A DNA stretch of 57,973 nt from a virus: the IMG/VR virus record IMGVR_UViG_3300032086_002841, positions 1-57,973 of that record; one strand, written 5' to 3'. Under the pieces are notes generated by a model that was not told the origin of the DNA, ran no database searches, and saw nothing but the letters and a program-made list of their open reading frames with translations. Of this stretch, positions 44,083 to 52,830 are shown piece after piece. The position numbers and the translations under genes were made by a program. Numbering within the stretch: the stretch's first letter is position 1; every line of letters begins with the position of its first letter.

Positions 44083-44362
44083 TTTTCCTCCTTCTAGTTA
44101 AACCCCTCTCTTTACGAATTTTCCTTCTTTCTCTTTCGGATAGTCCACCCCATATTCCAAATTTTTCTGCGTTCACTATTGCATATTCTAGACAATGTTC
44201 TTGAACTTCACATGCATTACACAATTCTTTTGCTTTTCTTGTTGATGCACCCCTATCAGGAAAAAATATATCTGGATCAGCATCTTTGCAGTTGGCATCT
44301 TCTTGCCACCACAATTCTTGAAGTCGTAAAAGATTGTTTAAGGATTCTTCCCTATATTCCAT
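44072..44362 (-). CDS. whiB-like: WhiB-family iron-sulfur transcription factor
   Basis: 96 residues. Cys1 in ANCKDADPDIFFP, then LCNACEVQEHC gives C-x2-C-x5-C, completing the four cluster ligands; the turn FGIWGGLSERERR and a basic C-terminus follow (RRRKNAE). This is the complete WhiB signature, a family confined to Actinobacteria and their phages. WhiB proteins bind [4Fe-4S] and region 4 of the primary sigma factor; phage versions can repress host whiB genes or block superinfection. Best single evidence for an actinobacterial host. Confidence 0.95.
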   Translation of the reverse strand: MEYREESLNNLLRLQELWWQEDANCKDADPDIFFPDRGASTRKAKELCNACEVQEHCLEYAIVNAEKFGIWGGLSERERRKIRKERGLTRRRKNAE

Positions 44363-44508
44363 TGTTCACCCTGTATAATTTCGTAAAATTTGTAATTTAC
44401 TAATTCTTCGTATTCAACTCTCTCACGAGCAAATTCGTTTAGATGAACTGATAGCAATCCATGAAAATTCAAAAATCCTACCAGGAATGTGTATGTAACA
44501 AGATCCAT
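44338..44508 (-). CDS. 56-residue small protein
   Basis: ATG overlaps the stop of the connector gene as TAATG. Hydrophobic N-terminal half (DLVTYTFLVGFLNFHGLLSV) and a charged half (NEFARERVEYEELVNY). The end overlaps the WhiB start by 25 bp, so it would couple connector and WhiB translation. Otherwise unknown. Confidence 0.5.
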   Translation of the reverse strand: MDLVTYTFLVGFLNFHGLLSVHLNEFARERVEYEELVNYKFYEIIQGEQWNIGKNP

Positions 44509-45146
44509 TAAACAAACACCTGTTTTTTATAAGGTGAAAGTAAAACTTTGTCTGATTCTTTTAACAAGTTCCCATCAAAATATAACATTGGATCAGCGAA
44601 CTTTACGCTGAGATCCCCAATGCGTTCTTCTTCTACTATTGCCATACTCGCCCCATTTGTCGAATCTGATAAATGAGTGTTTGCAGCACCGGTTGATGCT
44701 TGACTACTCAAATTCATAGCCGACAGTATTATTCTTGCAGATATCCTGGCGCTTGTAAACTTTATATCTTCAGGAATTGTTGAATAACCTGCATTATAAG
44801 AAACAGATATATTTTTTGGTTTAGCGCCTGACCAACGACCTAGAACTCTTTCAACTCGACCATTAGAATGAAATACATAATCATTTGTATTACCTTCTGA
44901 TAATGCATTACCATCTTCTGTTATAGAAGAAATAGAATTTACAGGTATATGCTTAAGGTTGAGTTCACGCAAGTTATCACCGAATAATGTTTCAGTTTGA
45001 TCTGCTACCTCAATATCATATCCTAGATAAGTTTTAATTACCTGATCTGCAAAAGGTATAATATTGTTTGTAATTGATGTTTCTAGAGCAGAAGCAAAGT
45101 CGATCTGGACAATAGCCTCAACATCAGATACAGTACAGAGTGCCAT
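44508..45146 (-). CDS. Head-tail connector / adaptor protein
   Basis: 212 residues: LCTVSDVEAIVQIDFASALE, FADQVIKTYLGYDIEV, ELNLKHIPVNSISSITEDGN, ISVSYNAGYSTIPEDIKFTS. Helical ends around a beta core with the YNAGY..IP.DIK block, typical of gp6/gp15-like connectors. Lies downstream of the capsid gene as expected. Confidence 0.75.
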   Translation of the reverse strand: MALCTVSDVEAIVQIDFASALETSITNNIIPFADQVIKTYLGYDIEVADQTETLFGDNLRELNLKHIPVNSISSITEDGNALSEGNTNDYVFHSNGRVERVLGRWSGAKPKNISVSYNAGYSTIPEDIKFTSARISARIILSAMNLSSQASTGAANTHLSDSTNGASMAIVEEERIGDLSVKFADPMLYFDGNLLKESDKVLLSPYKKQVFV

Positions 45147-45156
45147 GAGCTACTCC

Positions 45157-45399
45157 TTACTTATTATCTGAAGGTTTAACAGCTTTAGTTTCTACTTTTT
45201 TCTTTGGTGCTTCTTTTTTCTTTGGTGCTGCTTTCTTGATATAGCCAATTTCTTTTAGCCATGACTCAGGATAAGACTTACCTGCACCAGCGAGTTTAGA
45301 AGCGTTTGACTTAGGAAGTTCAGCTTTTGGACCTTCAAAAAATGAACCATCCCCTAGTTGCCAAAGATCTTTCTCTAGTGTTATAAATTTATCTGACAT
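45157..45399 (-). CDS. Small Lys/Pro-rich head-region protein
   Basis: 80 residues. An ordered first half (FITLEKDLWQLGDGSFFEGP, SWLKEIGYIKKA) and a disordered tail with KKKEAPKKKVETKAVKPSD. Similar short proteins with basic tails lie after the capsid gene in many actinophages. Role unknown. Confidence 0.5.
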   Translation of the reverse strand: MSDKFITLEKDLWQLGDGSFFEGPKAELPKSNASKLAGAGKSYPESWLKEIGYIKKAAPKKKEAPKKKVETKAVKPSDNK

Positions 45400-45452
45400 A
45401 ATGATTAATCCTAACTTATTTCTGCCTTATTTAAGGTCTTTGTGTTTCATTA

Positions 45453-45479
45453 AATATGGGGGCATATAGCCCCCATATT
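45453..45479 (-). terminator. Terminator after the major capsid gene
   Basis: Perfect 11-bp stem AATATGGGGGC / GCCCCCATATT with a 5-base loop, 18 bp beyond the capsid stop codon. The run of T on the minus strand is short (ATTTAAT). Partial termination here would raise capsid mRNA relative to downstream genes. Confidence 0.75.
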
Positions 45480-45496
45480 CTAAGATTTAAATGCTA

Positions 45497-46735
45497 TTAA
45501 GCACTTGTGATCTTGTGGAAAGCCTCTTGTCTGTAGACAGGGAATCCAACACGCATAGTAGCTCTGATAACCATGATGTTCTTTGTAAAGTTTTCACCAT
45601 GACTGTCGCTAACTGCGATGTCCATACCTTGCCTCATGACAACATGAGCTGCTTCACCACCACCGAACTTACCAACTAGGATTGTTCCTTCAGCTATTGC
45701 TGTTGAAGGGACAACTTTTAATCCCCATAGTTGATTAGCTACAGCACCTGCATATCCTCCTGCACTTGTAAAGACAGGGGCTTTTGCAGTATACCCTGCT
45801 GATGATGTTCCAGCAAAGTCTTCATCTAACTGAAGTACGATCTGTGACCAATCATTAGGGTGCATAACGATAGCATCTGGCTCTGTGAATGCATTTACTC
45901 TAATATCAGTAATTGCACCATAGATTGCGCCAATTCTACCAAGACCACCGGCATATGATCCGTAAGCTGTTTCGCCTACAGATGATTTACCTGCATCCAA
46001 TAATCCTTCAAGGTTTGGAGATGTTCCATCACCTGCGATTAATTGGCTATCTAGTCTTAATCTCATCATTGTTTGTAGTCTTGAGTTCAAATATGACTCT
46101 AAACCACTTACATCTTGCATTAACTCATCTGTAACAGGTATGTTAACGCCAAGTTTTGAGATTGTTGCTGTTCTCTCGGTGAAAGCTAATGCTGCTTCAC
46201 CAACTGCTGCGGCTTCTGCTGCCTCAGCTGCATTGTTTGTGAAAGTAGTTTCTTCCAAATAAACAAATGCATTTTGATCAGTTGTGATTTGATCAAAAAG
46301 GTTGATTACTGCATTAGGATCACGAAGAGCTGTTTCTAGTACACCACCTTGTCTTAATGACTCTGGTGGATATCCTGTTGTAGTTAAATTAGTTTTTAAC
46401 TCAAAAGGGATTGTGCTTTGAATATTCTTAGCACCATTTTCAACATAGCCTTTGTAGGCTGCTGATTTCATGACTTCTGCACCAAAGGATCCTTTTTTTG
46501 GTTCTTCTGATGGGTTAGGCATGCTTGCTACTGCTTCGCCTGAGATGTCTAGTTTAGACTTTGCCTCAGCGACTTTAAGATCATCTCTTAAAGATGCAAG
46601 TTCTTCATTTCTTTCAATGATTGCTTGCTTTTGCTCTGGAGTAGCACCTGCTTCTTGATCTTTTACATCTTCGAAAAGACTTTTAAGTTCAGCAGATTTT
46701 TCGACTATGCTATCACGGACTTTTTTTACATCCAT
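45497..46735 (-). CDS. HK97-type major capsid protein
   Basis: 412 residues. The N-terminal 75 form a coiled-coil delta domain (KVRDSIVEKSAELKSLFEDV, then IIERNEELASLRDDLKV). The HK97 fold follows with PPESLRQGGVLETALRDP, TISKLGVNIPVTDELMQDVS, LESYLNSRLQTMMRLRLDSQ and GDGTSPNLEGLLD. The processed delta domain serves as internal scaffold. Located between the protease and connector genes, and followed by a strong hairpin. Confidence 0.95.
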   Translation of the reverse strand: MDVKKVRDSIVEKSAELKSLFEDVKDQEAGATPEQKQAIIERNEELASLRDDLKVAEAKSKLDISGEAVASMPNPSEEPKKGSFGAEVMKSAAYKGYVENGAKNIQSTIPFELKTNLTTTGYPPESLRQGGVLETALRDPNAVINLFDQITTDQNAFVYLEETTFTNNAAEAAEAAAVGEAALAFTERTATISKLGVNIPVTDELMQDVSGLESYLNSRLQTMMRLRLDSQLIAGDGTSPNLEGLLDAGKSSVGETAYGSYAGGLGRIGAIYGAITDIRVNAFTEPDAIVMHPNDWSQIVLQLDEDFAGTSSAGYTAKAPVFTSAGGYAGAVANQLWGLKVVPSTAIAEGTILVGKFGGGEAAHVVMRQGMDIAVSDSHGENFTKNIMVIRATMRVGFPVYRQEAFHKITSA

Positions 46736-46738
46736 AAT

Positions 46739-48322
46739 TTACTCCTCAATATTATCTTCTTCTTGTATTTCAATGTCGGTCATAATAGATTCAGCTAAGA
46801 TCTCTTGACTTTCTAGCCAAAGACCATCTAGTTCATTATCTAATACTTCTTCTGTAGGTAATTCAGCCTCATCAACAGGATCTTCAACTGTTCTTTCATC
46901 GCCTGTATCAACTTCCGGTTCTTCAGCAGGTTCTGTAGTTTCGGCAGTTGCCTCTACTTCTTCTTCTGCTACTTCTTCGGTAGTTTCTTCTGCTACAGGT
47001 TCTGAAACTTCAGTTTCAAGATCTTCTGTTTCCTGGACTTCATCTACTACTGCTGTTGCATCTTCCAACGCACCCTCCGATCCAAATTCATCTACGAATT
47101 TGTCTATTTCTTCAAAAGCGTCTTGTACGCTTTCTTGAACTGCTCTGAGAGCTTCGGTTGCTGAAACTCCCAACTTCCTTCCATTCTTTTGCCTAAGTTC
47201 TCCTATAGATTGAACTCTGGCAACGAGGTGATTTAATGCTGCAAGCACATCTTTTACCTCATCAGAAAAGCGTTTACCTTGCACGCTGGCACTCTTTTCT
47301 GAAACTTTTAAATCTTGAACTTTCTCAGGATCTGGTTCAATTAAATTGTCCTTCACCTTTTTCATTTTTTCTGCTACTTCTCTTACTAGATCAACCCACC
47401 ATTGTGGAAGATCTGCATTTTCATCTTTAGGAATAGCTGCAAGAATATCTTTCATATCGTTTGCAATATTTCCTAAAGCCTCCATAGCTGCATGTTGTTC
47501 TGTATGAGTTTTTGCATTCTTTTTCATTGATGCCTCATAGTCTTCATGTGTAGAACATGGCATGTAAAACATTTGATCATTACTTTCAACAGTATGTGAT
47601 CCACTACAACCAAGTTGTTTAGCCCTATCTTCTGCTTCTTCGGCTGACATAAAAAGATCACCTTGTGGTTTTGCTTTTTCTTGATCAGTAGAATCTTCTT
47701 TAGCCATCTCTTTGGCACATTTTCCTGTTTTATCATAATCACATTTTCCGTAGCCTTTTTCTTCTTCTAGACCAGGTTCATCTTTAGAAAAACTATCGTG
47801 ACCAAGAACACCTTTTTCATCTGAATTTTCTTTAGTGCTTTTTATAGCCATTGTGAATGTTTCTTGGTTAGCACCAACTAGTACAGGACTGACTTCATAT
47901 ACTTCTAAATCTTTTAGATATCTGACATCTTCGCCTTCGTCATTTGCGTCTTTTTTAAATTTTCCATATTCAGAATCCATGACTCTAAAACCAAAAGACC
48001 ATTGTTGTAGATCTCCCATTGACTTGACTAAGTTGTAAGCCTCTTTACCGGACTCGGTGTCCATAAAGAACTTACCTTCGAATGTTGCCATGTCATTATC
48101 TTGTTTGATCTTGCCTTTACCTATTGGCATATCCCATTTGTGCGCCCAAACCATTGGTACATCACCTGAATTAAAACCTGACTTGATAGCACCTGGTAAT
48201 ACAACATCACCATCGCTATCTATATTATTGAATACTGAAAATACTGCTTTGACTTCGCCTAAAGATTCTTTATCTTCTTTAAGTTCAAAGTCAATGTTTT
48301 TAACTTCTTTTTGCTCGGACAT
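46739..48322 (-). CDS. Prohead protease fused to scaffold-like tail
   Basis: 527 residues. Residues 1-165 are an S78/HK97-type prohead protease: GEVKAVFSVFNNIDSDGD, catalytic His in PMVWAHKWD, catalytic Ser in QQWSFGF, and LKDLEVYEVSPVLVGAN. The rest is helical and becomes extremely acidic (repeated EE-V-A-E-E-T/E-A-T runs) toward the C-terminus, like a scaffold. Between them, near residues 225-262, is a Cys-containing motif (AKQLGCSGSHTVESNDQMFY). Matures capsid by cleaving the delta domain and probably itself. Confidence 0.9.
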   Translation of the reverse strand: MSEQKEVKNIDFELKEDKESLGEVKAVFSVFNNIDSDGDVVLPGAIKSGFNSGDVPMVWAHKWDMPIGKGKIKQDNDMATFEGKFFMDTESGKEAYNLVKSMGDLQQWSFGFRVMDSEYGKFKKDANDEGEDVRYLKDLEVYEVSPVLVGANQETFTMAIKSTKENSDEKGVLGHDSFSKDEPGLEEEKGYGKCDYDKTGKCAKEMAKEDSTDQEKAKPQGDLFMSAEEAEDRAKQLGCSGSHTVESNDQMFYMPCSTHEDYEASMKKNAKTHTEQHAAMEALGNIANDMKDILAAIPKDENADLPQWWVDLVREVAEKMKKVKDNLIEPDPEKVQDLKVSEKSASVQGKRFSDEVKDVLAALNHLVARVQSIGELRQKNGRKLGVSATEALRAVQESVQDAFEEIDKFVDEFGSEGALEDATAVVDEVQETEDLETEVSEPVAEETTEEVAEEEVEATAETTEPAEEPEVDTGDERTVEDPVDEAELPTEEVLDNELDGLWLESQEILAESIMTDIEIQEEDNIEE

Positions 48323-48436
48323 ATAGCGCTACCTGTTCTCCTATAAATTTATATTTACTTGTGATGCGCTTTTATTAAGAATAACGCATATTTAGTACTT
48401 TAGTGGTTTTTAACTACATATAGTGTATTTGCGTAG

Positions 48437-48468
48437 TTGCCAACAATCTATTGCCAATATGGTATAAT
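48437..48468 (+). promoter_or_regulatory. Rightward promoter with perfect TATAAT and TTGCCA repeats
   Basis: TATAAT at 48463-48468 lies exactly six bases before the ATG at 48475. TTGCCA occurs at 48437 and again at 48451 (14-bp direct repeat); the first is a plausible -35 at a long 20-bp spacing, or the pair is an operator. The predicted start site coincides with the A of ATG, so the mRNA would be leaderless. Confidence 0.7.
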
Positions 48469-48474
48469 TGTTAC

Positions 48475-48714
48475 ATGCTTGAGGATGATATAAAACTTTT
48501 GGCAACTTTGCATATCACATCGGGAAGTTTTCCTTTGAAGGTAAAGTCTGATCGATCTGGTGTTGTCGAAATTTTTGGAAAATCAGTAGAAGTATTCTTG
48601 GAGAAGAATAAACTTAAGGTATCAGACAATATTAGTGCTAAACAATTTAAGGGTGGCGCTAAAGAAAGAGATTATTTACTAGAATGGCTAACACTAAATC
48701 TGATGGAAGTCTAG
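48475..48714 (+). CDS. Moron gene 1, unknown 79-residue protein
   Basis: Start at ATG 48475 (the longer frame would begin upstream of the promoter). 79 residues: LEDDIKLLATLHITSGSFPL, then VEIFGKSVEVFLEKNKLKVS, a beta-rich small fold, and a helix at the end. Opposite strand to the surrounding head genes and with its own promoter. No recognised family. Possible moron (superinfection exclusion, defence or counter-defence). Confidence 0.65.
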   Translation: MLEDDIKLLATLHITSGSFPLKVKSDRSGVVEIFGKSVEVFLEKNKLKVSDNISAKQFKGGAKERDYLLEWLTLNLMEV

Positions 48715-48896
48715 ATGAATTTAAAATGTTCATAGATACATTGGCAAAAGTCAACAAACCATCAAGAAATAAAATTATAACCGATTGGTTGGCTTTCTTA
48801 GATCACGACAATCAAGTTCGTTTGATTAACAAACTTAAAGATCGTGGTATAGAATATCAACCAAAAGAAAATACTAGATATTTTGAAAACAGTTAA
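48684..48896 (+). CDS. Moron gene 2, unknown 70-residue protein
   Basis: Overlaps moron gene 1 by 31 bp and ends exactly next to the portal stop codon (48897). 70 residues, helical: LDEFKMFIDTLAKVNKPSRN, ITDWLAFLDHDNQVRLINKL. No family recognised. Transcription continuing past 48896 would produce RNA antisense to portal. Confidence 0.6.
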   Translation: MANTKSDGSLDEFKMFIDTLAKVNKPSRNKIITDWLAFLDHDNQVRLINKLKDRGIEYQPKENTRYFENS

Positions 48897-51533
48897 TTAG
48901 TTTCTAAAGTCTTTTATTTTTCTTAATTTGGATATTGGTTGGGTAACTGACCTGTCAGTTTTCTTATGAGAACCATCTTCCATAATTGCCCATACCATCA
49001 TTGTTGCTTCTTTTTTATTATTATTTACTGAAGTAACTATTCCATGAACAGTTGATGGTGGATCTGGATCTTTATTAATTGACCAAGAAACAGGATCTCC
49101 TACTTTTACAGAATCTGCTTTTTCAGATCTAGCTGAGTTCATCTCAACTTCTGCTTGGACTTCTGCTTCTTCAGTAGATACATTAATTTCTTGTATTATA
49201 CTTTCTGCATTCTTTTTAGAACTTAAAGGATGATTGCTAGGCAGTAAGTCAGTATCATATGGTTTTCTTTTAAACTTTCCTGTTCGCAAAGCTCTTAATA
49301 GCCCATTCACTCTGGCCATCGCCCATTGTTGAGGTGAACTTACATTACCTCTTACTGATCCTGGATTATTTTGATATGCTGCTAAACCTCTGTTGTAAGA
49401 TGCAGTAAGCATTCTTAGTGTTGCTCTGTATTTTGGATCTTTAGCATTATGTTCATCAGCTTTCTTTTTAAGAGAATCTCTTACAGCTTGACTCAATGCT
49501 TTACCTTCTATTTCAGAAAGCAATTCTTCTTGAATTTTTCTTCTTTCACGAATTACTTTTTTATATTCATTTACAACTTTTTTCATAGCAGGGACACCAG
49601 ACTTTGTGACACCACCCCACTTCATGACAGCGATACTTCCGTTAAGCCTAGTATTTCCTGCATGACGATTCATAAATCTTTCTCTTCTTTTAACCCAATT
49701 TAAAACAGATTCTGATCTATCTCCAGATCTATACTTTGTCCATCTGTTAAAAGCATCATTACCTGTAAATGAAGTTGGAGGATTACCACCGGTACCTGCT
49801 CTTCTCCAAATCTCCGGCCAATCTTCTTTTAAGTTTTTCACATAGTTGTAATCAGGAAATTGTTTATGTTGTGAGTTTGAAATAGAAATAGTTTGATTAT
49901 CACCTGATCTTGGAAAGTTTGTAGCTTTAGGTGCTTTTTCAGATTTTTTCATTCTATCTAAAGCACTTCTTGCTTCTGACTCATCATCATAACATTCAAT
50001 AACATCATTATTTTCGTGATCTAATATGCACCAAGCACCATTAGGCATTTGAGCAACATACTTCATTTCTTCTTGATCAAGATAAGTTGGTGTAGGAATA
50101 ATACCTTGTCTTAAAGAATCTACGGCTGCTAAAGTACTAGTCATAACTTTTTCTTCTAGATCCTTAATAAGCTGTTTCATATCTTGCATATCTTGATTCG
50201 GCTCTTCTTCTGTTTCTTCTGCAACAGGAATTGTAGGATCAAGTGGTCTTTCAACCATGTTCAAAGGTCTTAAATAAATATCATGTGTTTGGTCAGCATC
50301 TAGTCCTGCTTGTTTTCTAGCCTCAGCTATCGTAATCCAACCACCTTGTACAGCAGTATTCATTCTTTTGTAAACATCATCTTTGTCTTGTGATAAAGCT
50401 CTTACATCATCTAAGTTGTACATAACTTTTAGATCTTCAGCATCGAAATCTTTTCTAAGTAATTGATGTGTTAATTCTGATGCAACTGATTTCCACAAAG
50501 GAACAAGTTTTTGTTCTGTAAAGAACTCTCTTAATTCTCTAGTGTTGTTATAAGTTGCTGCATCAAGACCTGCACCAAGTCCAGCTAAGATTGCAGGAAC
50601 GCCAAGAACAGCAGAAACTCTTTCTTCAGGAAGTTTTCTTAATTCAGTTAAATTCATTTGATCTGGAGAAAATGAAACAACTTCAACATTCATAGAGCCA
50701 CTTAGTACCATAGGCGCACCTCTATTTTTACCACCAAACTTTTGTTTATACATAGCAGAAATTGCTTCTGCCTCTTCTTTGGATGGACCTCCCATTGAGT
50801 CATCTTTAGGCGAGAGGATAACACCTGGTACAGCCATGTTATGTAAGAGTGCTGCTGCATATTGTCCTGCTGCCTCATCGCCCAAGATTTCTCTTAATAC
50901 CGATTTTAAAGGCGCAAAACCTCTTCTATGGTTATTTGGATCAATACCATTTCGTATATGCACTATATCGTTAGTTGGGACGACTATACTATTACCCCCA
51001 AGTCCACCATGAGGACTATATTTGAAATGTGTAATTAAAGTATCTTCATCACCTTTTGGCTCTACAAGGTTTGGCATCAATGGTACGAGTTGTACCACAT
51101 TACCATCAAGATTTCGGTTTTTGTATAAAAAAGCATCACCATAAGCAGAAAGAGCAACGACAATATAGTGAGCTAATAAGTTGCCTGATGTAAAAGGATT
51201 CGGTCTATCTAAAAGTTTTGATAATGGATGTTTACTAACTATTTCTTTATCGGCATCAGATTCTTTTATTACTAATGCTCTTGGTTCTGCAAAAGAAGTT
51301 GCAAGAACATTCAAACAGGCTACGACTGCTGAATTATTAGATCCATCTCCGATGTCATCTAGTTGAGAAATAGGCCAATAACCTGAATCTGTGTTATATC
51401 CGTAAACTGCTCGATCTAAACTTGTTTGCTGATTGTATCTACTATTTTTTTGTACATTTTGTACTTGTCTTTGTGTAGGACTATTTAAAAATTCTACTGT
51501 CCTACGAAAAAATGATTTTTGTTCATCTGCCAT
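48897..51533 (-). CDS. Portal protein with long C-terminal extension
   Basis: 878 residues, about twice a typical HK97-family portal. Residues about 60-420 hold the portal core: ALSAYGDAFLYKNRNLDGNV, LVPLMPNLVEP, DIVHIRNGIDPN, LLHNMAVPGVIL, LGVPAILAGLGAG and the wing helices. The extension contains WPEIWRRAGTGGNPPTSFTG, then WVKRRERFMNRHAGNTRLNG plus a helix, a block often seen in marine phage proteins. It ends with a Tudor/SH3-like barrel (VGDPVSWSINKDPDPPSTVH). The additions may bind DNA or be processed during maturation. Confidence 0.9.
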   Translation of the reverse strand: MADEQKSFFRRTVEFLNSPTQRQVQNVQKNSRYNQQTSLDRAVYGYNTDSGYWPISQLDDIGDGSNNSAVVACLNVLATSFAEPRALVIKESDADKEIVSKHPLSKLLDRPNPFTSGNLLAHYIVVALSAYGDAFLYKNRNLDGNVVQLVPLMPNLVEPKGDEDTLITHFKYSPHGGLGGNSIVVPTNDIVHIRNGIDPNNHRRGFAPLKSVLREILGDEAAGQYAAALLHNMAVPGVILSPKDDSMGGPSKEEAEAISAMYKQKFGGKNRGAPMVLSGSMNVEVVSFSPDQMNLTELRKLPEERVSAVLGVPAILAGLGAGLDAATYNNTRELREFFTEQKLVPLWKSVASELTHQLLRKDFDAEDLKVMYNLDDVRALSQDKDDVYKRMNTAVQGGWITIAEARKQAGLDADQTHDIYLRPLNMVERPLDPTIPVAEETEEEPNQDMQDMKQLIKDLEEKVMTSTLAAVDSLRQGIIPTPTYLDQEEMKYVAQMPNGAWCILDHENNDVIECYDDESEARSALDRMKKSEKAPKATNFPRSGDNQTISISNSQHKQFPDYNYVKNLKEDWPEIWRRAGTGGNPPTSFTGNDAFNRWTKYRSGDRSESVLNWVKRRERFMNRHAGNTRLNGSIAVMKWGGVTKSGVPAMKKVVNEYKKVIRERRKIQEELLSEIEGKALSQAVRDSLKKKADEHNAKDPKYRATLRMLTASYNRGLAAYQNNPGSVRGNVSSPQQWAMARVNGLLRALRTGKFKRKPYDTDLLPSNHPLSSKKNAESIIQEINVSTEEAEVQAEVEMNSARSEKADSVKVGDPVSWSINKDPDPPSTVHGIVTSVNNNKKEATMMVWAIMEDGSHKKTDRSVTQPISKLRKIKDFRN

Positions 51534-52811
51534 TTAATATGCACTCCATCCTCTTGTGTACTGTGCGCTTAAAACTCCATAAGCTATGGCATCCACTATG
51601 TCGTCATGACTGCCCACAGGGAATGTCATCAATTCTCTTTCTACTTCTATCAAATAAGGTGCGCCATATTTGAAAAGAACATCTCCTGCTTCCATTCTCG
51701 CTGCTAAAGGCATAGCCCTGCTAACTTTATCTTTGTCAGCTCTTAATTCCTTTACAGCTAAACCTTCTCTTCTAGCAAACTGTATGAGCGAAAGCTGAAA
51801 GCCAGATCTTTCCATACCAACCCATTGTAAATCATATTCTGCCATTTTTTGTCTTATTCGAGGCACAATATCAGGTGCCTCCATGCGTTCACGAACAACA
51901 TCTAAAATCAAGATCTTGCCTTTTGGCGAAACGGCAAAACACGCAATAACAGTATAGTCGGCACCTTCTTCGATTGAGGTAGCAAGGTCTACTGTGGCAA
52001 ATTTTGTACAATCTCGTAAATCTATACTTTCTCCTCTTGCAAATATTACTCCGTCTTTTTCTTTGTAATATTTAAGCCAATCAGGTTTCAACAGTCCTTG
52101 ACCTGCTTCTACAAATTCTGCCATATATTCTTGAGCATAAACAATAGATCCAACTTCTGTTTTAGCTTGTTCTACTTCTTCACGATCAATCATAGGATTT
52201 GTATAAGTTGGAAATTGAAATCTGTCCCAATTTGGTTTATTTTCTGCAAATTCCCATAATTCATAAAACCAATTATTCATACCCATTGGCGTGCTAATAA
52301 ACAAAGCACCACCTTTTCTTTCAGTCAATGTAGGTCTTAATACTTGATGCCAAACATCAGGCTTTACGAATGCTGCCTCATCCATAACTAAGAAATCCAA
52401 ACCTTCACCCCTTAACCTATGAGGACTATCTGCTGATCTTACTGCTATAGATCCACCTGAATGTGGAAACTTAACTTCCATGTTTACTAATGATATTTCA
52501 GGTTCTATTTCAGAAGGAAATGATCTAGCTGATTCTTGTATATCTCTCCAACCAACACGAGCTATAGTGTAAGTAGGTGCAACCCACCAAGCCCTTTTCC
52601 CCTGCAAAGCTATTTCTAAACATAATTGCACACCAAGTCTTGATTTTCCAAATCGCCTACCTGCACATAGTATTTTCCAACGAGCATCACTATCTGCGAC
52701 TGCTTGTTGTGCATCATGTAAAGGTGGGAATATTGGATTTATTTCAACAGAATCATCAATTTGCGACTCATGACGATCCGTGTGATAAAAATCTTCATTT
52801 AATTCACCCAT
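51534..52811 (-). CDS. terL: Terminase large subunit
   Basis: 425 residues. ATPase: Walker A CAGRRFGKSRLG, Walker B LDFLVMDEAAF, and a coupling motif FISTPMG. Nuclease: ATVDLATS (first acidic residue) and SHDDIVDAIAYG (last). Packages DNA into the prohead through the portal encoded next door. The TATGAT at 52818-52823 lies six bases before the ATG, with no Shine-Dalgarno, so this gene may start a leaderless late transcript. Confidence 0.95.
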   Translation of the reverse strand: MGELNEDFYHTDRHESQIDDSVEINPIFPPLHDAQQAVADSDARWKILCAGRRFGKSRLGVQLCLEIALQGKRAWWVAPTYTIARVGWRDIQESARSFPSEIEPEISLVNMEVKFPHSGGSIAVRSADSPHRLRGEGLDFLVMDEAAFVKPDVWHQVLRPTLTERKGGALFISTPMGMNNWFYELWEFAENKPNWDRFQFPTYTNPMIDREEVEQAKTEVGSIVYAQEYMAEFVEAGQGLLKPDWLKYYKEKDGVIFARGESIDLRDCTKFATVDLATSIEEGADYTVIACFAVSPKGKILILDVVRERMEAPDIVPRIRQKMAEYDLQWVGMERSGFQLSLIQFARREGLAVKELRADKDKVSRAMPLAARMEAGDVLFKYGAPYLIEVERELMTFPVGSHDDIVDAIAYGVLSAQYTRGWSAY

Positions 52812-52817
52812 GGGAGA

Positions 52818-52823
52818 ATCATA
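52818..52823 (-). promoter_or_regulatory. -10 hexamer TATGAT before terL (leaderless)
   Basis: Minus-strand TATGAT, six bases (TCTCCC), then ATG. No ribosome binding site can fit. Belongs to the set of five start codons with identical spacing. Confidence 0.55.
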
Positions 52824-52830
52824 ACAGATA

